Notes under the pieces: generated by a model | The model's database searches: none | Seen by the model: the letters and a program-made list of their open reading frames with translations, nothing else | What the model was told of the DNA's origin: nothing | Shown here: positions 1-6,617 of the stretch, one piece after another | How the letters are laid out: each line of letters starts with the position of its first letter | Position numbering within the stretch: the first letter of the stretch is position 1 | Translations under genes and position numbers: made by a program | Assembly: GCA_041583135.1 (NCBI GenBank) | Contig: JBFHGJ010000072.1 | Span: 1-29,175, forward strand | Direction: 5' to 3' | DNA length: 29,175 bases | Origin: JABSOG01 sp041583135 | GTDB lineage: Bacteria > Pseudomonadota > Gammaproteobacteria > Enterobacterales > Alteromonadaceae

Positions 1-23
1 GCTTCTAGTTCTTTCTTGTTCAT
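1..23 (-). CDS. Start of a minus-strand gene cut by the window edge
   Basis: An ATG at 23 reading left opens MNKKELEA and runs off the window. An AGGCAG-like weak ribosome site precedes it, and a palindrome at 41-53 lies just upstream. Only eight residues are visible, so no family can be named. It would lie downstream of the 65-aa gene on the same strand and could share its transcript. Confidence 0.35.
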
Positions 24-40
24 AGTCTGCCTATCACTTA

Positions 41-53
41 ACCCTAATAGGGT
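41..53. promoter_or_regulatory. Perfect 13-bp palindrome, possible operator
   Basis: ACCCTAATAGGGT is a perfect 6-bp inverted repeat with a one-base centre. It lies 18 bases upstream of the partial minus-strand start at 23. Its position fits an operator or a short mRNA hairpin near the ribosome site; which one is not known. Confidence 0.3.
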
Positions 54-84
54 ACTCTACTGATAAGCAGTTACACAATTTAAT

Positions 85-282
85 TTACAGTCTCTTTATG
101 GCAGGTACAGAAGCTTTGCTCACCACCGCACCTATGATTATTTTGACTGTCTTTGGCAATCTCATTATATTGAATATGAAACCTCCTATTAATTGTACAA
201 CGGTTAGTAATGGGTTTTTAGAGTGATCCCAGCTGCAACTGGGATCGCTCATCTTGCTATCATTTCTTTTTTCGGAATCCAT
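85..282 (-). CDS. Small protein with one hydrophobic segment, unknown function
   Basis: The gene encodes 65 residues. It starts at ATG 282, seven bases after a strong AGGAG ribosome site (RC of 289-293). The N-terminal ~23 residues are polar (DSEKRNDSKMSDPS). A hydrophobic stretch follows at about 25-40 (LLTVVQLIGGFIFNIM), then a second mildly hydrophobic basic stretch (TVKIIIGAVVSKASVPAIK). This would suit a small membrane-associated protein. I do not recognise a family. The strong ribosome site is the main reason to believe the gene. The flanking AT-rich DNA differs from the island interior. Confidence 0.5.
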   Translation of the reverse strand: MDSEKRNDSKMSDPSCSWDHSKNPLLTVVQLIGGFIFNIMRLPKTVKIIIGAVVSKASVPAIKRL

Positions 283-417
283 CCTATCTCCTCTTTTTGT
301 TTAATGGATTTGTGTTGACGCTTTTCTAGTTTATAGAAACTTCTTACCAGATTTTTTATTAGAGAGTGGTTTTTTGATGCCTCTAATGATTAATTTGAAT
401 ATTACTCAGTAAATAAC

Positions 418-439
418 GATACAAACATCAATTTGTATC
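418..439. promoter_or_regulatory. Inverted repeat, candidate repressor operator
   Basis: GATACAAA and TTTGTATC form perfect 8-bp arms around a six-base spacer. The symmetry extends outward (TAA/TTA) with one mismatch per arm. The size and spacing suit a dimeric HTH repressor. It lies about 140 bases upstream of the 65-aa minus-strand gene. The cognate regulator is not identifiable here. Confidence 0.35.
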
Positions 440-711
440 ATTAGGTTGGGATTTTAGATTCATTGGCAAGAGAGTCATTTAAAAAGTGCACTTTTTTAAA
501 AAAAAGTCCGATATGTGCCGAAACCTGACTTTTAGTCATTTTGACCAGCAACCAAATTTTATACCTCTAAATTAATTTGTTACTTTCTTTTTGTAGGGAA
601 AGGTTTTTCCCTGTCTCCAACCGCTTCGCGTTTTCCGCCACCTTTTCAAGCGGGGACACCCCGCAACTCCCCGACTTTTGACAAAGTCAAAAGCGGCGGT
701 CTTGTTCGCCC

Positions 712-795
712 AGAATCCAGAAAAACAGCACCCAACCGTGTACGCGGTCGTTCCGACCTGTGTGCCGCACCATGGGCGCGATTTTTCTGGATTCT
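712..795. repeat. Long inverted repeat (cruciform) in the ardA leader
   Basis: The 14-bp arms AGAATCCAGAAAAA (712-725) and its exact complement (782-795) enclose a nested hairpin GGTCG-TTC-CGACC at 746-758. The structure ends 99 bases before the ardA ATG. Leading-region genes of conjugative plasmids, ardA among them, are known to be read from folded single-stranded promoters (Frpo/ssi type) as DNA enters the recipient. That this hairpin plays such a role is inference. Confidence 0.55.
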
Positions 796-894
796 TCCTT
801 ACCGCCTAGTCGCCCTAGCCGGCAGGGGAAATTGCGCAGCGCTAAAAAAACAGCGCTCGAATTACCCCAACACCGAACACGAAAGGCCAAAACT

Positions 895-1431
895 ATGAAC
901 GCACAAACCCAAACCCCAGACGATGAAATCCGTATCTATGTAGCAGACTTGGCAGCCTATAACGCCGGTCACTTGCACGGCGTTTGGATTGATGCCACCG
1001 AAGATTTAGACACCATTCAAGACCAGATTGATACCTTGCTGGCAGTTTCGCCGGTTGATGATGCCGAAGAATACGCCATCCACGATTATGAGGGCTTTGA
1101 GGGTTGCGAGCTTTACGAATATGAAGGTATTGAATCAGCCCATGACAAGGCTGTATTTATCGAAGAACATGGGCAGGTCGGCGCGGCATTGTTGGCGCAC
1201 ACGGCTGACAACTTCGAAGAAGCAACTAAGGCTCTTGATGAACATTATCATGGCTGTTATGAATCACTGGCCGACTACGCCCGAGAGTTCACCGAAGACA
1301 CAACCGAAATCCCTGAACATCTGCAATATTATATCGACTATGAAAAAATGGCACGAGACTGGGCTTGGAGCGGCGATATTTTTACCATCACCACCGCCCG
1401 CGATGAAGTCCATGTATTCAGTAATTTTTGA
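895..1431 (+). CDS. ardA: Anti-restriction protein ArdA
   Basis: The product is a 178-residue, very acidic protein that mimics B-form DNA and blocks type I restriction enzymes. It protects a mobile element on entry to a new cell. Family hallmarks are the N-terminal strand IRIYVADLAAYNAG followed by GVWIDA, the acidic middle (YAIHDYEGFEG) and the C-terminal block IPEHLQYYIDYEKMARDW ending in EVHVF. Length is typical (about 165-180). I chose ATG 895 because GAAAGG at 881-886 is its ribosome site and the family begins just before IRIYVADL; the open frame extends upstream without support. A GC-rich hairpin leader precedes the gene and a terminator follows it, so it is probably monocistronic. Its presence marks the left part of the window as a conjugative or mobilisable element. 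Confidence 0.95.
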   Translation: MNAQTQTPDDEIRIYVADLAAYNAGHLHGVWIDATEDLDTIQDQIDTLLAVSPVDDAEEYAIHDYEGFEGCELYEYEGIESAHDKAVFIEEHGQVGAALLAHTADNFEEATKALDEHYHGCYESLADYAREFTEDTTEIPEHLQYYIDYEKMARDWAWSGDIFTITTARDEVHVFSNF

Positions 1432-1444
1432 ACAACTATTTTAA

Positions 1445-1471
1445 GCCCTGGCAAACGTTGCCGGGGCTTTT
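1445..1471 (+). terminator. Rho-independent terminator after ardA
   Basis: GCCCTGGCAA and TTGCCGGGGC pair (one G-U) around ACG and are followed by TTTT. It lies 14 bases after the ardA stop. Confidence 0.8.
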
Positions 1472-1602
1472 GCTTTATATCCTCCACTTTCCCCAGCCAC
1501 CTCCCCAACTTCAAAACAAAGAACTTTCTCGGCCATGCGCGGGGATGGCCTAAAGGCTGGGCTTCGCCTTGTTTGTCCGCACGTTTAAAAAGCATTTACC
1601 AA

Positions 1603-2127
1603 ATGCCAAAAGTCTGCTCAAATCAAGGCATGATTCCCATTGAGCGCATCGCAGGCAAAATCTATCTCATCCGAGGGGAAAAGGTGATGCTTGATAGCGA
1701 TCTGGATGAACTATACGGCGTAGAAACCAGAACACTTAATCAGGCTGTTGCCCGCAATATTCAACGCTTCCCCGATGATTTTATGTTTCAGCTCTCAAAG
1801 GACGAGCTTGAAAATTGGAGGTCACAATTTGTGATATCCAATCCAGATTCTAAAATGGGTTTGCGTCGCCAACCCTATGTTTTCACCGAGCATGGCGCTT
1901 TAATGGTTTCAAGCGTCTTGCGTTCTCAACAAGCGGTCGAAGTTAGTTTACTTGTCGTTCGTGCCTTTGTTCGCATTCGGGAAATGTTGGCAGTGCATGA
2001 AGATTTAGCGCGGAAGGTCGAAGAACATGATAGACAAATATCAAGCTTATACGCCCATGTTGAACGGCTATTGAGGCCGGAAGAAAAGCCTAAGCATCCT
2101 ATTGGGTATATCAAAGATAGAGATTAA
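1603..2127 (+). CDS. ORF6N-domain protein (phage/plasmid antirepressor-like)
   Basis: The 174-residue product carries an N-terminal ORF6N domain (KilA-N/Bro-like DNA-binding family) at about residues 10-100. The family pattern is clear: IPIERIAGKIYLIRGEKVMLDSDLDELYGVETR, NIQRFPDDFMFQL, and GLRRQPYVFTEHGALM. A helical tail (about 130-165) looks coiled coil. Such proteins occur on prophages and mobile elements, often as regulators; the exact role is not established. The start is uncertain: TTG 1573, ATG 1603 and ATG 1630 (just before IPIERI) are all in frame and none has a good ribosome site. I use 1603. GGCCAT/ATGGCC arms at 1532-1551 form a hairpin in the leader. After its TAA the same frame stays open to 2322. 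Confidence 0.85.
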   Translation: MPKVCSNQGMIPIERIAGKIYLIRGEKVMLDSDLDELYGVETRTLNQAVARNIQRFPDDFMFQLSKDELENWRSQFVISNPDSKMGLRRQPYVFTEHGALMVSSVLRSQQAVEVSLLVVRAFVRIREMLAVHEDLARKVEEHDRQISSLYAHVERLLRPEEKPKHPIGYIKDRD

Positions 2128-2156
2128 CCCAAATATATTAAAACCTTATGCCCTGT

Positions 2157-2280
2157 CAAAAGGGAACCCTTTTGCAACAGTGTTACGGAAATATATTTTT
2201 CGGCTTTTTCTTACCTGAACACCGCTGTTTTTGGTTGCACACCTCACGGAACTGGCGTAAGTCAAAAGGGTTCCTTTTTG
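2157..2280. other. Pair of hix-like recombination sites upstream of a serine recombinase
   Basis: CAAAAGGG-AA-CCCTTTTG (2157-2174) is a perfect 8-bp inverted repeat about a two-base centre. CAAAAGGG-TT-CCTTTTTG (2263-2280) is the same with one mismatch. Centres are 106 bp apart. A dinucleotide centre with palindromic arms is how serine recombinase crossover sites are built. The centres AA and TT imply opposite polarity. They lie in the leader of the recombinase gene at 2319, so they may be crossover sites, res subsites or autoregulatory operators. Confidence 0.55.
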
Positions 2281-2318
2281 ATTACGCTAACCACAAGAGA
2301 CAGTGACCCGCAAATGGC

Positions 2319-2882
2319 ATGAAAAAGCTGGGCTATATCCGTACTTCCACTGACAAACAGGTGGCTGACCGCCAGATTAACCAGCTTAAAGCCGTGTGCG
2401 ATCGCGTCTTTATTGAAGATGGTATTTCTGCCGTTGGTAAGCACCGCCCAATCTATAACAGCGTCATGGACGCGCTTCAAACAGGCGATGTGTTTGTGGT
2501 GGTGGCTTTGGATAGGGCTTTTCGTTCGGTGATTGATGCGCTGATGGAGTTGGACAAAATCCATCAACGGGGCATTGCCTTTTGTTCGTTATCGCAAAAT
2601 TTTGATACGCGCACACCCGAAGGCAAGCTCTTATATACCGTAAGTGCCGCCTTGGCCGAGTGGGAGCGCGCCATATTGCGCAAGCGCACCCGTGAAGGGA
2701 TGGAAGCCACCAAGCTCAGGGGCAGCAAAATCGGTCGCCCTAAAAAGCTAACAGCATCACAAATCGCCTTGGCAAAAACCAGTCTCAACGCCGCGCCATG
2801 CCACAACATAACAGCAATCGCGGCGCAATTGAATGTCAGCCCCAGTACGCTACGCCGTGCTTTAAAGGGAGCTGATAAGTGA
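2319..2882 (+). CDS. Serine recombinase (resolvase/invertase family)
   Basis: The 187-residue product belongs to the small serine recombinases. Catalytic Ser10 lies in YIRTSTDKQ. The active-site arginines appear in ALDRAFRS (65-70), the E-helix region in AEWERAILRKRTREG (113-127), and a C-terminal helix-turn-helix at about 140-185 (GRPKKL...ITAIAAQLNVSPSTLRRAL). Length matches Tn3-type resolvases and Hin/Gin invertases. The ATG at 2319 overlaps the stop of an upstream open frame (ATGA), which would permit translational coupling; no strong ribosome site is seen. Two palindromic sites with dinucleotide centres at 2157-2280 are the obvious candidates for its substrate. The next two genes follow closely on the same strand, so the three may form an operon. 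Confidence 0.93.
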   Translation: MKKLGYIRTSTDKQVADRQINQLKAVCDRVFIEDGISAVGKHRPIYNSVMDALQTGDVFVVVALDRAFRSVIDALMELDKIHQRGIAFCSLSQNFDTRTPEGKLLYTVSAALAEWERAILRKRTREGMEATKLRGSKIGRPKKLTASQIALAKTSLNAAPCHNITAIAAQLNVSPSTLRRALKGADK

Positions 2883-2906
2883 TTGAATAGACAAGAGAAC
2901 AACGCC

Positions 2907-3473
2907 ATGTCTACAAACAAAGAGCCACCGCAAGAAGCAGCTAATTGGTTAACAGCCCCCAAGCAGCTTAAACTCAGGAACTGCTATGGTTCCGAGCCGT
3001 TTCATCGCCTTACACAAAGCCTTCATTACAATGTTATAAAGCGCCATAAGAATGGCGATCTAACCATCAATTGCGATGCGGGGCGGCCTTGCTGCCTTAC
3101 GCCGTGCAAAGTCTCCGCTCCCTTGGGCTATCGTTATGATTCCGAAGGCCGTGGGTTACAGGCTTATTTTCATGCCGTTGACACTGAAATTCCTTATCTG
3201 GAAATGATCGTTGTGCTGGCAGATGGTTTTGGTGGTGAAGCTGTCATTCTTGCCAGTGACACCGCCCGTGAATTTATCAAAAGCATCTATCCCGAACGAA
3301 TTTTTGATGAGCCGTTAGAGGCGGGTTTGCACAATGTTTATCTGGTTTGGCAGGTTGAGCGCGATACGGTCGATAACAGCTTAGGACGTTACCCTGTCGT
3401 CAACAAAATATCAGAACAACTACCATTTCAAGCCATCACCGGCGCAATTCATACGCTCTTTGGTAAAGGCTGA
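2907..3473 (+). CDS. Hypothetical protein between recombinase and PRTase-like gene
   Basis: The product has about 188 residues and I do not recognise its family. Start ATG 2907 follows AAGAGAA; a TTG at 2883 also opens the frame. The N-terminus is hydrophilic. A cysteine-containing stretch INCDAGRPCCLTPCK lies at about 53-67. The middle (YLEMIVVLADGFGGEAVILASDTAREFIKSIYPERIF) looks like an alpha/beta fold, followed by LHNVYLVWQVE. No signal peptide or membrane segment is seen. It begins 24 bases after the recombinase stop and ends five bases before the PRTase-like start, so it is very likely co-transcribed with both. The pairing suggests that it works with the PRTase-like protein. Confidence 0.75.
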   Translation: MSTNKEPPQEAANWLTAPKQLKLRNCYGSEPFHRLTQSLHYNVIKRHKNGDLTINCDAGRPCCLTPCKVSAPLGYRYDSEGRGLQAYFHAVDTEIPYLEMIVVLADGFGGEAVILASDTAREFIKSIYPERIFDEPLEAGLHNVYLVWQVERDTVDNSLGRYPVVNKISEQLPFQAITGAIHTLFGKG

Positions 3474-3478
3474 AAACG

Positions 3479-3946
3479 GTGAAACTGGTAGCCATTGCCG
3501 ACTATTACCGCACCCAAGGCGCACGAGATCTGTGTCACGGCATAAAAGACCGTGACACCTGCGCTGTCACCCAAGTTTCAAAATCAATGGCGACATACGC
3601 CAAGGCGTTGCCGCAAAACAGTATTCTCATCCCTATACCATCCCATACAGGTCATGCGACAACGACTTTGTTTTTGGTTGAGCAAATATCCAAACATACC
3701 GGTTTACCAGTGGCCGACATTCTGATAGGCCGAGCGCGTGAACCGCTATATGTTATTAAGCTGAAACGTCAGATGCCCTCGGCTGATTTTTTTAGTTTTG
3801 CGCTAAAAATGCAGTTCGCTGGTGGTCAAATTCCTATCCTTGTAGATACCGTTCTTGACACCGGCCAAACGGCACAGGCCGCCGCAAAACTCTTTCCTAA
3901 TCATCAACCCGGCATATTCACCTATGCACGGGTGATTAAGCCTTGA
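3479..3946 (+). CDS. Phosphoribosyltransferase-like protein (ComF/type I PRTase fold)
   Basis: The 155-residue product has the type I phosphoribosyltransferase fold. The PRPP-binding signature is visible at about 119-131 (PILVDTVLDTGQTA), preceded by ILIPIPSHTG (49-58), which resembles the ComF substrate loop. The usual second acidic residue of the signature (VDD) is Thr here (VDT), so activity may be altered. The start is GTG 3479, with TAAAGG at 3464-3469 as ribosome site, five bases after the preceding stop. Its substrate is unknown. ComF-like PRTases are linked to DNA uptake and nucleotide salvage. On this island it may process incoming DNA or nucleotides, but that is inference. Its 3' end overlaps the convergent integrase gene by 11 bases. 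Confidence 0.8.
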   Translation: MKLVAIADYYRTQGARDLCHGIKDRDTCAVTQVSKSMATYAKALPQNSILIPIPSHTGHATTTLFLVEQISKHTGLPVADILIGRAREPLYVIKLKRQMPSADFFSFALKMQFAGGQIPILVDTVLDTGQTAQAAAKLFPNHQPGIFTYARVIKP

Positions 3947-5228
3947 ATGCAATCCGCTCTAGCCATTTTTGTTTCTGCTCCAGTGATGCACCAGCGCCGT
4001 ATCGTGGACGATGGAACTTGTGCCCCATCAATTCGGCCTGTATCCGGTCGGGTGCTTCCACACTAATCAAGCGGTCTTGAAAACAGTGCCGCAATGAATA
4101 CAGGGATTGGCTTGGTGTCGGCAATACATCATTATCCCGAAACCACTTGTTAATCGCTGAGGACAGGCTATCAGGCCGACCCATATAATCTGTGAAGCCG
4201 TGGGGTTGCTGTTGAAAGGCAAAGAGTGATGCCCCAACCAAAGGGATTGTACGTTCGCTGTGAGGGGTTTTAAGCTGCCTGTGTTGGTTTGGCCTGATTT
4301 GGATATGCGGAATAGGGGCATCAAGGCAAATGTCCCCAGCCTCAAAATCAAGCCCCACCAGTTCATTAATGCGCGCCCCGGTATCAGCCATAGCGCAAAC
4401 TAAGTGCCAAAGTTGTTCTGTCATACCAGACACTGTGCTTGCTCTATTGAGCAATGTATTTTGAACAAAATCCGGCTCGAACGATAAGCGGCCAGTACGG
4501 CCTATGTCTTTGACCGTCAAGCGGTCGAATATTTCACGCAGCGGCAAACCAAGGCGTAAATTATCATTCACCAAAAACAACACACCGCGCACATGGATAA
4601 AATCCTTGTTTGCGCTATTGGGCGTCATGCTTTCTTCTTGCAAGCGTTCTACCCACCAATCCTTGAAATTTAAGGCATCATTTCGGGTCAGCTCGGCCAA
4701 GTTCTTATCACCGACAATTGCAATCAAGTTTTTTATGGCCTTGATGCGCGGGTTTTTCCATTTTCTGACTTGGCTGTCGGATTTGTTCAGCAGTTTGTCT
4801 TTGCTCAATGTCCAATATTTTTCGAGTGCCGATGATAAGGTGATATCCGGGCGCGTAACATCGCCAAGCACAGCGTCTTGTGTCTCGGTCGGGGTGCTAT
4901 GTCCGGTTGCCACAATAACGCGCTCGACAATTTTCTCGATAGGTTCATGAGCAATTTCTTTTGCTGTAATGTAGCCAAACCCATAGAGCCGCGCTTGATG
5001 AATGGCTTGTTTGAACCTTTCTTCCTTATTGGTCGGATTGATTATCAGGCTTTCCCAATAGGCATTGATGTGTTGGTTCAAGATTGTCGCCCTGTGTTGG
5101 GCTAGGCTGGCCGAATCGGTTTTTAGCGATATCTGAATAAATTCACGGTCATCCAGAGCGCGAATATCCTTTGGCACCCGCCTGACATAGTGGTAATTAG
5201 TGCCGCGCTTTTTAATATATTTCATCAT
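3936..5228 (-). CDS. Tyrosine recombinase (site-specific integrase)
   Basis: The product is a roughly 430-residue phage-type integrase. The N-terminus (KYIKKRGTNYHYVRRVPKD) resembles the small arm-binding domain of many island integrases. A core-binding domain lies at about 130-245 and the catalytic domain follows. Catalytic residues (numbered from the GTG at 5231) are Arg287 in TGARINEL, Lys321 in LKTPHSERTIPL, Arg381 in YSLRHCF, His404 in LMGHKF and Tyr411 in RPRYGAG. The HxxR histidine is replaced (SLR), a tolerated variation. ATG codons occur at 5228 and 5225, with a GTG at 5231; no strong ribosome site decides between them. An attP-like region directly upstream (5238-5519) is the probable substrate. 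The gene converges on and overlaps the PRTase-like gene by 11 bases. Confidence 0.95.
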   Translation of the reverse strand: MMKYIKKRGTNYHYVRRVPKDIRALDDREFIQISLKTDSASLAQHRATILNQHINAYWESLIINPTNKEERFKQAIHQARLYGFGYITAKEIAHEPIEKIVERVIVATGHSTPTETQDAVLGDVTRPDITLSSALEKYWTLSKDKLLNKSDSQVRKWKNPRIKAIKNLIAIVGDKNLAELTRNDALNFKDWWVERLQEESMTPNSANKDFIHVRGVLFLVNDNLRLGLPLREIFDRLTVKDIGRTGRLSFEPDFVQNTLLNRASTVSGMTEQLWHLVCAMADTGARINELVGLDFEAGDICLDAPIPHIQIRPNQHRQLKTPHSERTIPLVGASLFAFQQQPHGFTDYMGRPDSLSSAINKWFRDNDVLPTPSQSLYSLRHCFQDRLISVEAPDRIQAELMGHKFHRPRYGAGASLEQKQKWLERIAFKA

Positions 5229-5237
5229 CACTGAACA

Positions 5238-5519
5238 TCCATGTTGTGTGTTTTGTGGGCAAAATGTAGTGCAAAACTACCCTTTCCTTATCGCATGAAC
5301 ACGAAAATGGGTCAATGAAAATCGTATAAAATCCATTATTTCAGTGGGTTACAGGAATATTTGTCGATTCTAGGAAGGGAAAAAATGGCGGACACGGAGG
5401 GATTGGAATACGGAAATTGATTGGCTGTAACATATTGATTTTGCGTTTTTATCAGATTTTTCTAATGTCCAATGTTGTGCAATTTGTGGACAAAATGTAG
5501 GGCGTTACATAGGAATATT
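5238..5519. other. attP-like region: tRNA-Ser-like core flanked by direct-repeat arm sites
   Basis: Read on the minus strand, 5408-5386 contains TCCCTCCGTGTCCGCCA preceded by TTCCAA. This matches the T-arm/acceptor 3' end of a bacterial tRNA-Ser, the classic integration target. Around it lie two 35-bp imperfect direct repeats (5238-5272 and 5468-5503, sharing TTTGTGG-CAAAATGTAG) and a second pair, GTTACA..GGAATATTT (about 5348-5362 and 5504-5519). A core with arm-type repeats on both sides, next to the integrase start, is the layout of an attP site. No complete tRNA gene is present. The rest of this 355-bp stretch shows no gene. Confidence 0.6.
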
Positions 5520-5586
5520 TTCTTGTCCGCCTTCACATCCGCCAACAAAATCAAGCCAATGATTTACACTATACCAACTGGCTAAA

Positions 5587-5904
5587 TCAGCAAAGTAAAT
5601 TGTGTCTGGTGTCAGAGCTTAGGGTGTTTTGAGCAACCAAATCCATGGCGAGATTTTCTAATTCTCTATCCCGTTCCAGTTTCTCTAGTTCCAAAGTAAT
5701 GCGCTCGAATATCGGCAGATAGGCTTTCTTGCCATCCTCATGAATGAGCTTTGCCAAGGCAAGCTGACAATAGGACAATGTGGCATGGTTAACAATAATA
5801 CGGCCACCCTTGACGCTCCCGGCAATCGTTTGCGGCTTCTTGGTGCGCATGACGATTGCCATGGCATGTTCAATAAAGTCGTCGTGGTTGTTATCTATAT
5901 CCAT
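5587..5904 (-). CDS. Hypothetical protein, 105 aa
   Basis: The product has 105 residues and no family is recognised. It starts at ATG 5904 as MDIDNNHDDFIEHAMAIVM; the nearest purine-rich block (AAAGGA) is about 13 bases upstream, further than usual. The middle (KGGRIIVNHATLSYCQLALAKLIHEDGKK) and the acidic C-terminal half (ERITLELEKLERDRELENLAMDL) look helical. No membrane segment or signal peptide is seen. It lies just outside the attP-like region, on the same strand as the integrase, and follows the 59-aa gene at 6031-6210 on that strand, with which it may be co-transcribed. Confidence 0.6.
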   Translation of the reverse strand: MDIDNNHDDFIEHAMAIVMRTKKPQTIAGSVKGGRIIVNHATLSYCQLALAKLIHEDGKKAYLPIFERITLELEKLERDRELENLAMDLVAQNTLSSDTRHNLLC

Positions 5905-6030
5905 ATTAAGCTACAAGTCCTTTGTTCAGCATACCATGGCATTCCTAATAACTGCTTAATATCAAAGCATTAGCTAATATAGGCGATATTAAATGGTGAG
6001 CGGTTGTTAAACCGCTCACCGGTAGTCACA

Positions 6031-6210
6031 TCATAAGGTGTGCCTTGTTTGGAGTTCGGCAGTCACTTTTTTGATCGCTGCACGGATGGCTTGTTTCTCG
6101 CATTCTGGCAGGCATGGCGAGGATAGCCTGTTGAACAACAGACAATACAGCCCTTTAAGGTCGGTAGTGCGTTTGCTGGCGAGGTTAAACGGGTTGGTGA
6201 TGATATCCAT
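6031..6210 (-). CDS. Short unknown protein, 59 aa, with a strong ribosome site
   Basis: Reading left from ATG 6210, the frame encodes 59 residues beginning MDIITNPFNLASKRTTDLKG and ending TAELQTRHTL. AAGGAG (RC of 6219-6224) lies eight bases before the ATG, an excellent ribosome site. The product has four cysteines, two in CLPEC, and a basic helical C-terminus (KQAIRAAIKKVTAEL). I do not recognise it. Its ribosome site falls within the arm of a long inverted repeat (6216-6293), so translation may be controlled by mRNA folding. It is a better candidate than the overlapping plus-strand frame at 6038-6340, which lacks a ribosome site. Confidence 0.65.
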   Translation of the reverse strand: MDIITNPFNLASKRTTDLKGLYCLLFNRLSSPCLPECEKQAIRAAIKKVTAELQTRHTL

Positions 6211-6215
6211 TTGCG

Positions 6216-6293
6216 TGGCTCCTTGTGTTCGAAGGCTCCGACGGCGAAGCCTTTCTCACCCGAAGCCCCGAAAGGCGCTCGAAGGGGGAGCCA
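6216..6293 (-). promoter_or_regulatory. Leader hairpin that can hide the ribosome site of the 59-aa gene
   Basis: TGGCTCC (6216-6222) pairs exactly with GGAGCCA (6287-6293). Inside it AAGGCT (6232-6237) pairs with AGCCTT (6248-6253). On the minus strand the outer arm contains the AAGGAG ribosome site of the 59-aa gene. The fold could act as a translation switch or as a folded single-strand element like the one before ardA. Confidence 0.45.
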
Positions 6294-6617
6294 AGATACA
6301 AGGCGTTAGCCACACAAAAGTCATCACTGCCAGTTCATGACGTGCCGATAAACACTGACCGAAATTCATGGATAGCTTCGCTGCACTCGCAATGACGAGA
6401 AGCTTTAGCCGTTCCCTCTCGCGCCCATCAAATCCGAAGCCAAAACAATGGTAAAAACGCGATCCGGTAGGTCTTCTTTTTCCAATTCTTTTGCCCAGGC
6501 GGTGCAAGCACCGTTCGTTGATTTGACGCTTTCTCACTCCCCGTTCCGCCACGTGGCAGAGGGTATGCGCGCCTCTCAAGAGGTGCTTAACCCTCAAAAC
6601 CAAAAAGGAAAAAAGAC
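6294..6617. other. Gene-free stretch with small inverted repeats
   Basis: No gene with a ribosome site is seen. It holds a dispersed-repeat-like sequence at 6370-6398, the hairpin CGGTGC-AA-GCACCG at 6500-6513, and GCGCCTCT-CA-AGAGGTGC at about 6568-6587, which could end a transcript although no T tract follows. The plus-strand gene at 6618 begins right after it, with AAAGGA as ribosome site. Confidence 0.5.
6370..6398. repeat. Copy of a widespread GCTTCGCTGC-type dispersed repeat
   Basis: On the minus strand the segment reads CGTCATTGCGAGTGCAGCGA followed by AGCTATCC. This pattern (CGTCATTGCGAG...GCGAAGC.ATCC) is a dispersed intergenic repeat I recall from many unrelated bacteria. Only one copy is seen here, between two small genes of the island. 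Confidence 0.45.

Larger units (their letters stand above)
283..894. other. Gene-free 0.6 kb: AT-rich operator-like region, then GC-rich hairpin leader of ardA
   Basis: No credible gene is seen. The left half (283-600) is AT-rich and holds an 8-bp inverted repeat at 418-439 and the perfect 16-bp palindrome AAAAAGTGCACTTTTT at 481-496. The right half (600-894) is GC-rich and made of successive inverted repeats: CCGCTT/AAGCGG at 621-653, GCGGGG/CCCCGC at 650-664, CTTTTGAC/GTCAAAAG at 675-693 and a large one at 712-795. An open frame (from 760) that runs in from upstream of ardA has no ribosome site and is not taken as coding. Confidence 0.6.

Noticed and set aside
760..894. Upstream extension of the ardA frame to 760
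   Set aside because: ATG 895 has a ribosome site and matches the family N-terminus; the extension lies in the hairpin leader.
5386..5408. A complete tRNA-Ser gene
   Set aside because: Only the T-arm/acceptor 3' part is present; no anticodon or D arm can be found upstream on the minus strand.
6038..6340. Plus-strand open frame of 100 codons
   Set aside because: It has no ribosome site and lies opposite the 59-aa minus-strand gene, which has a strong one.
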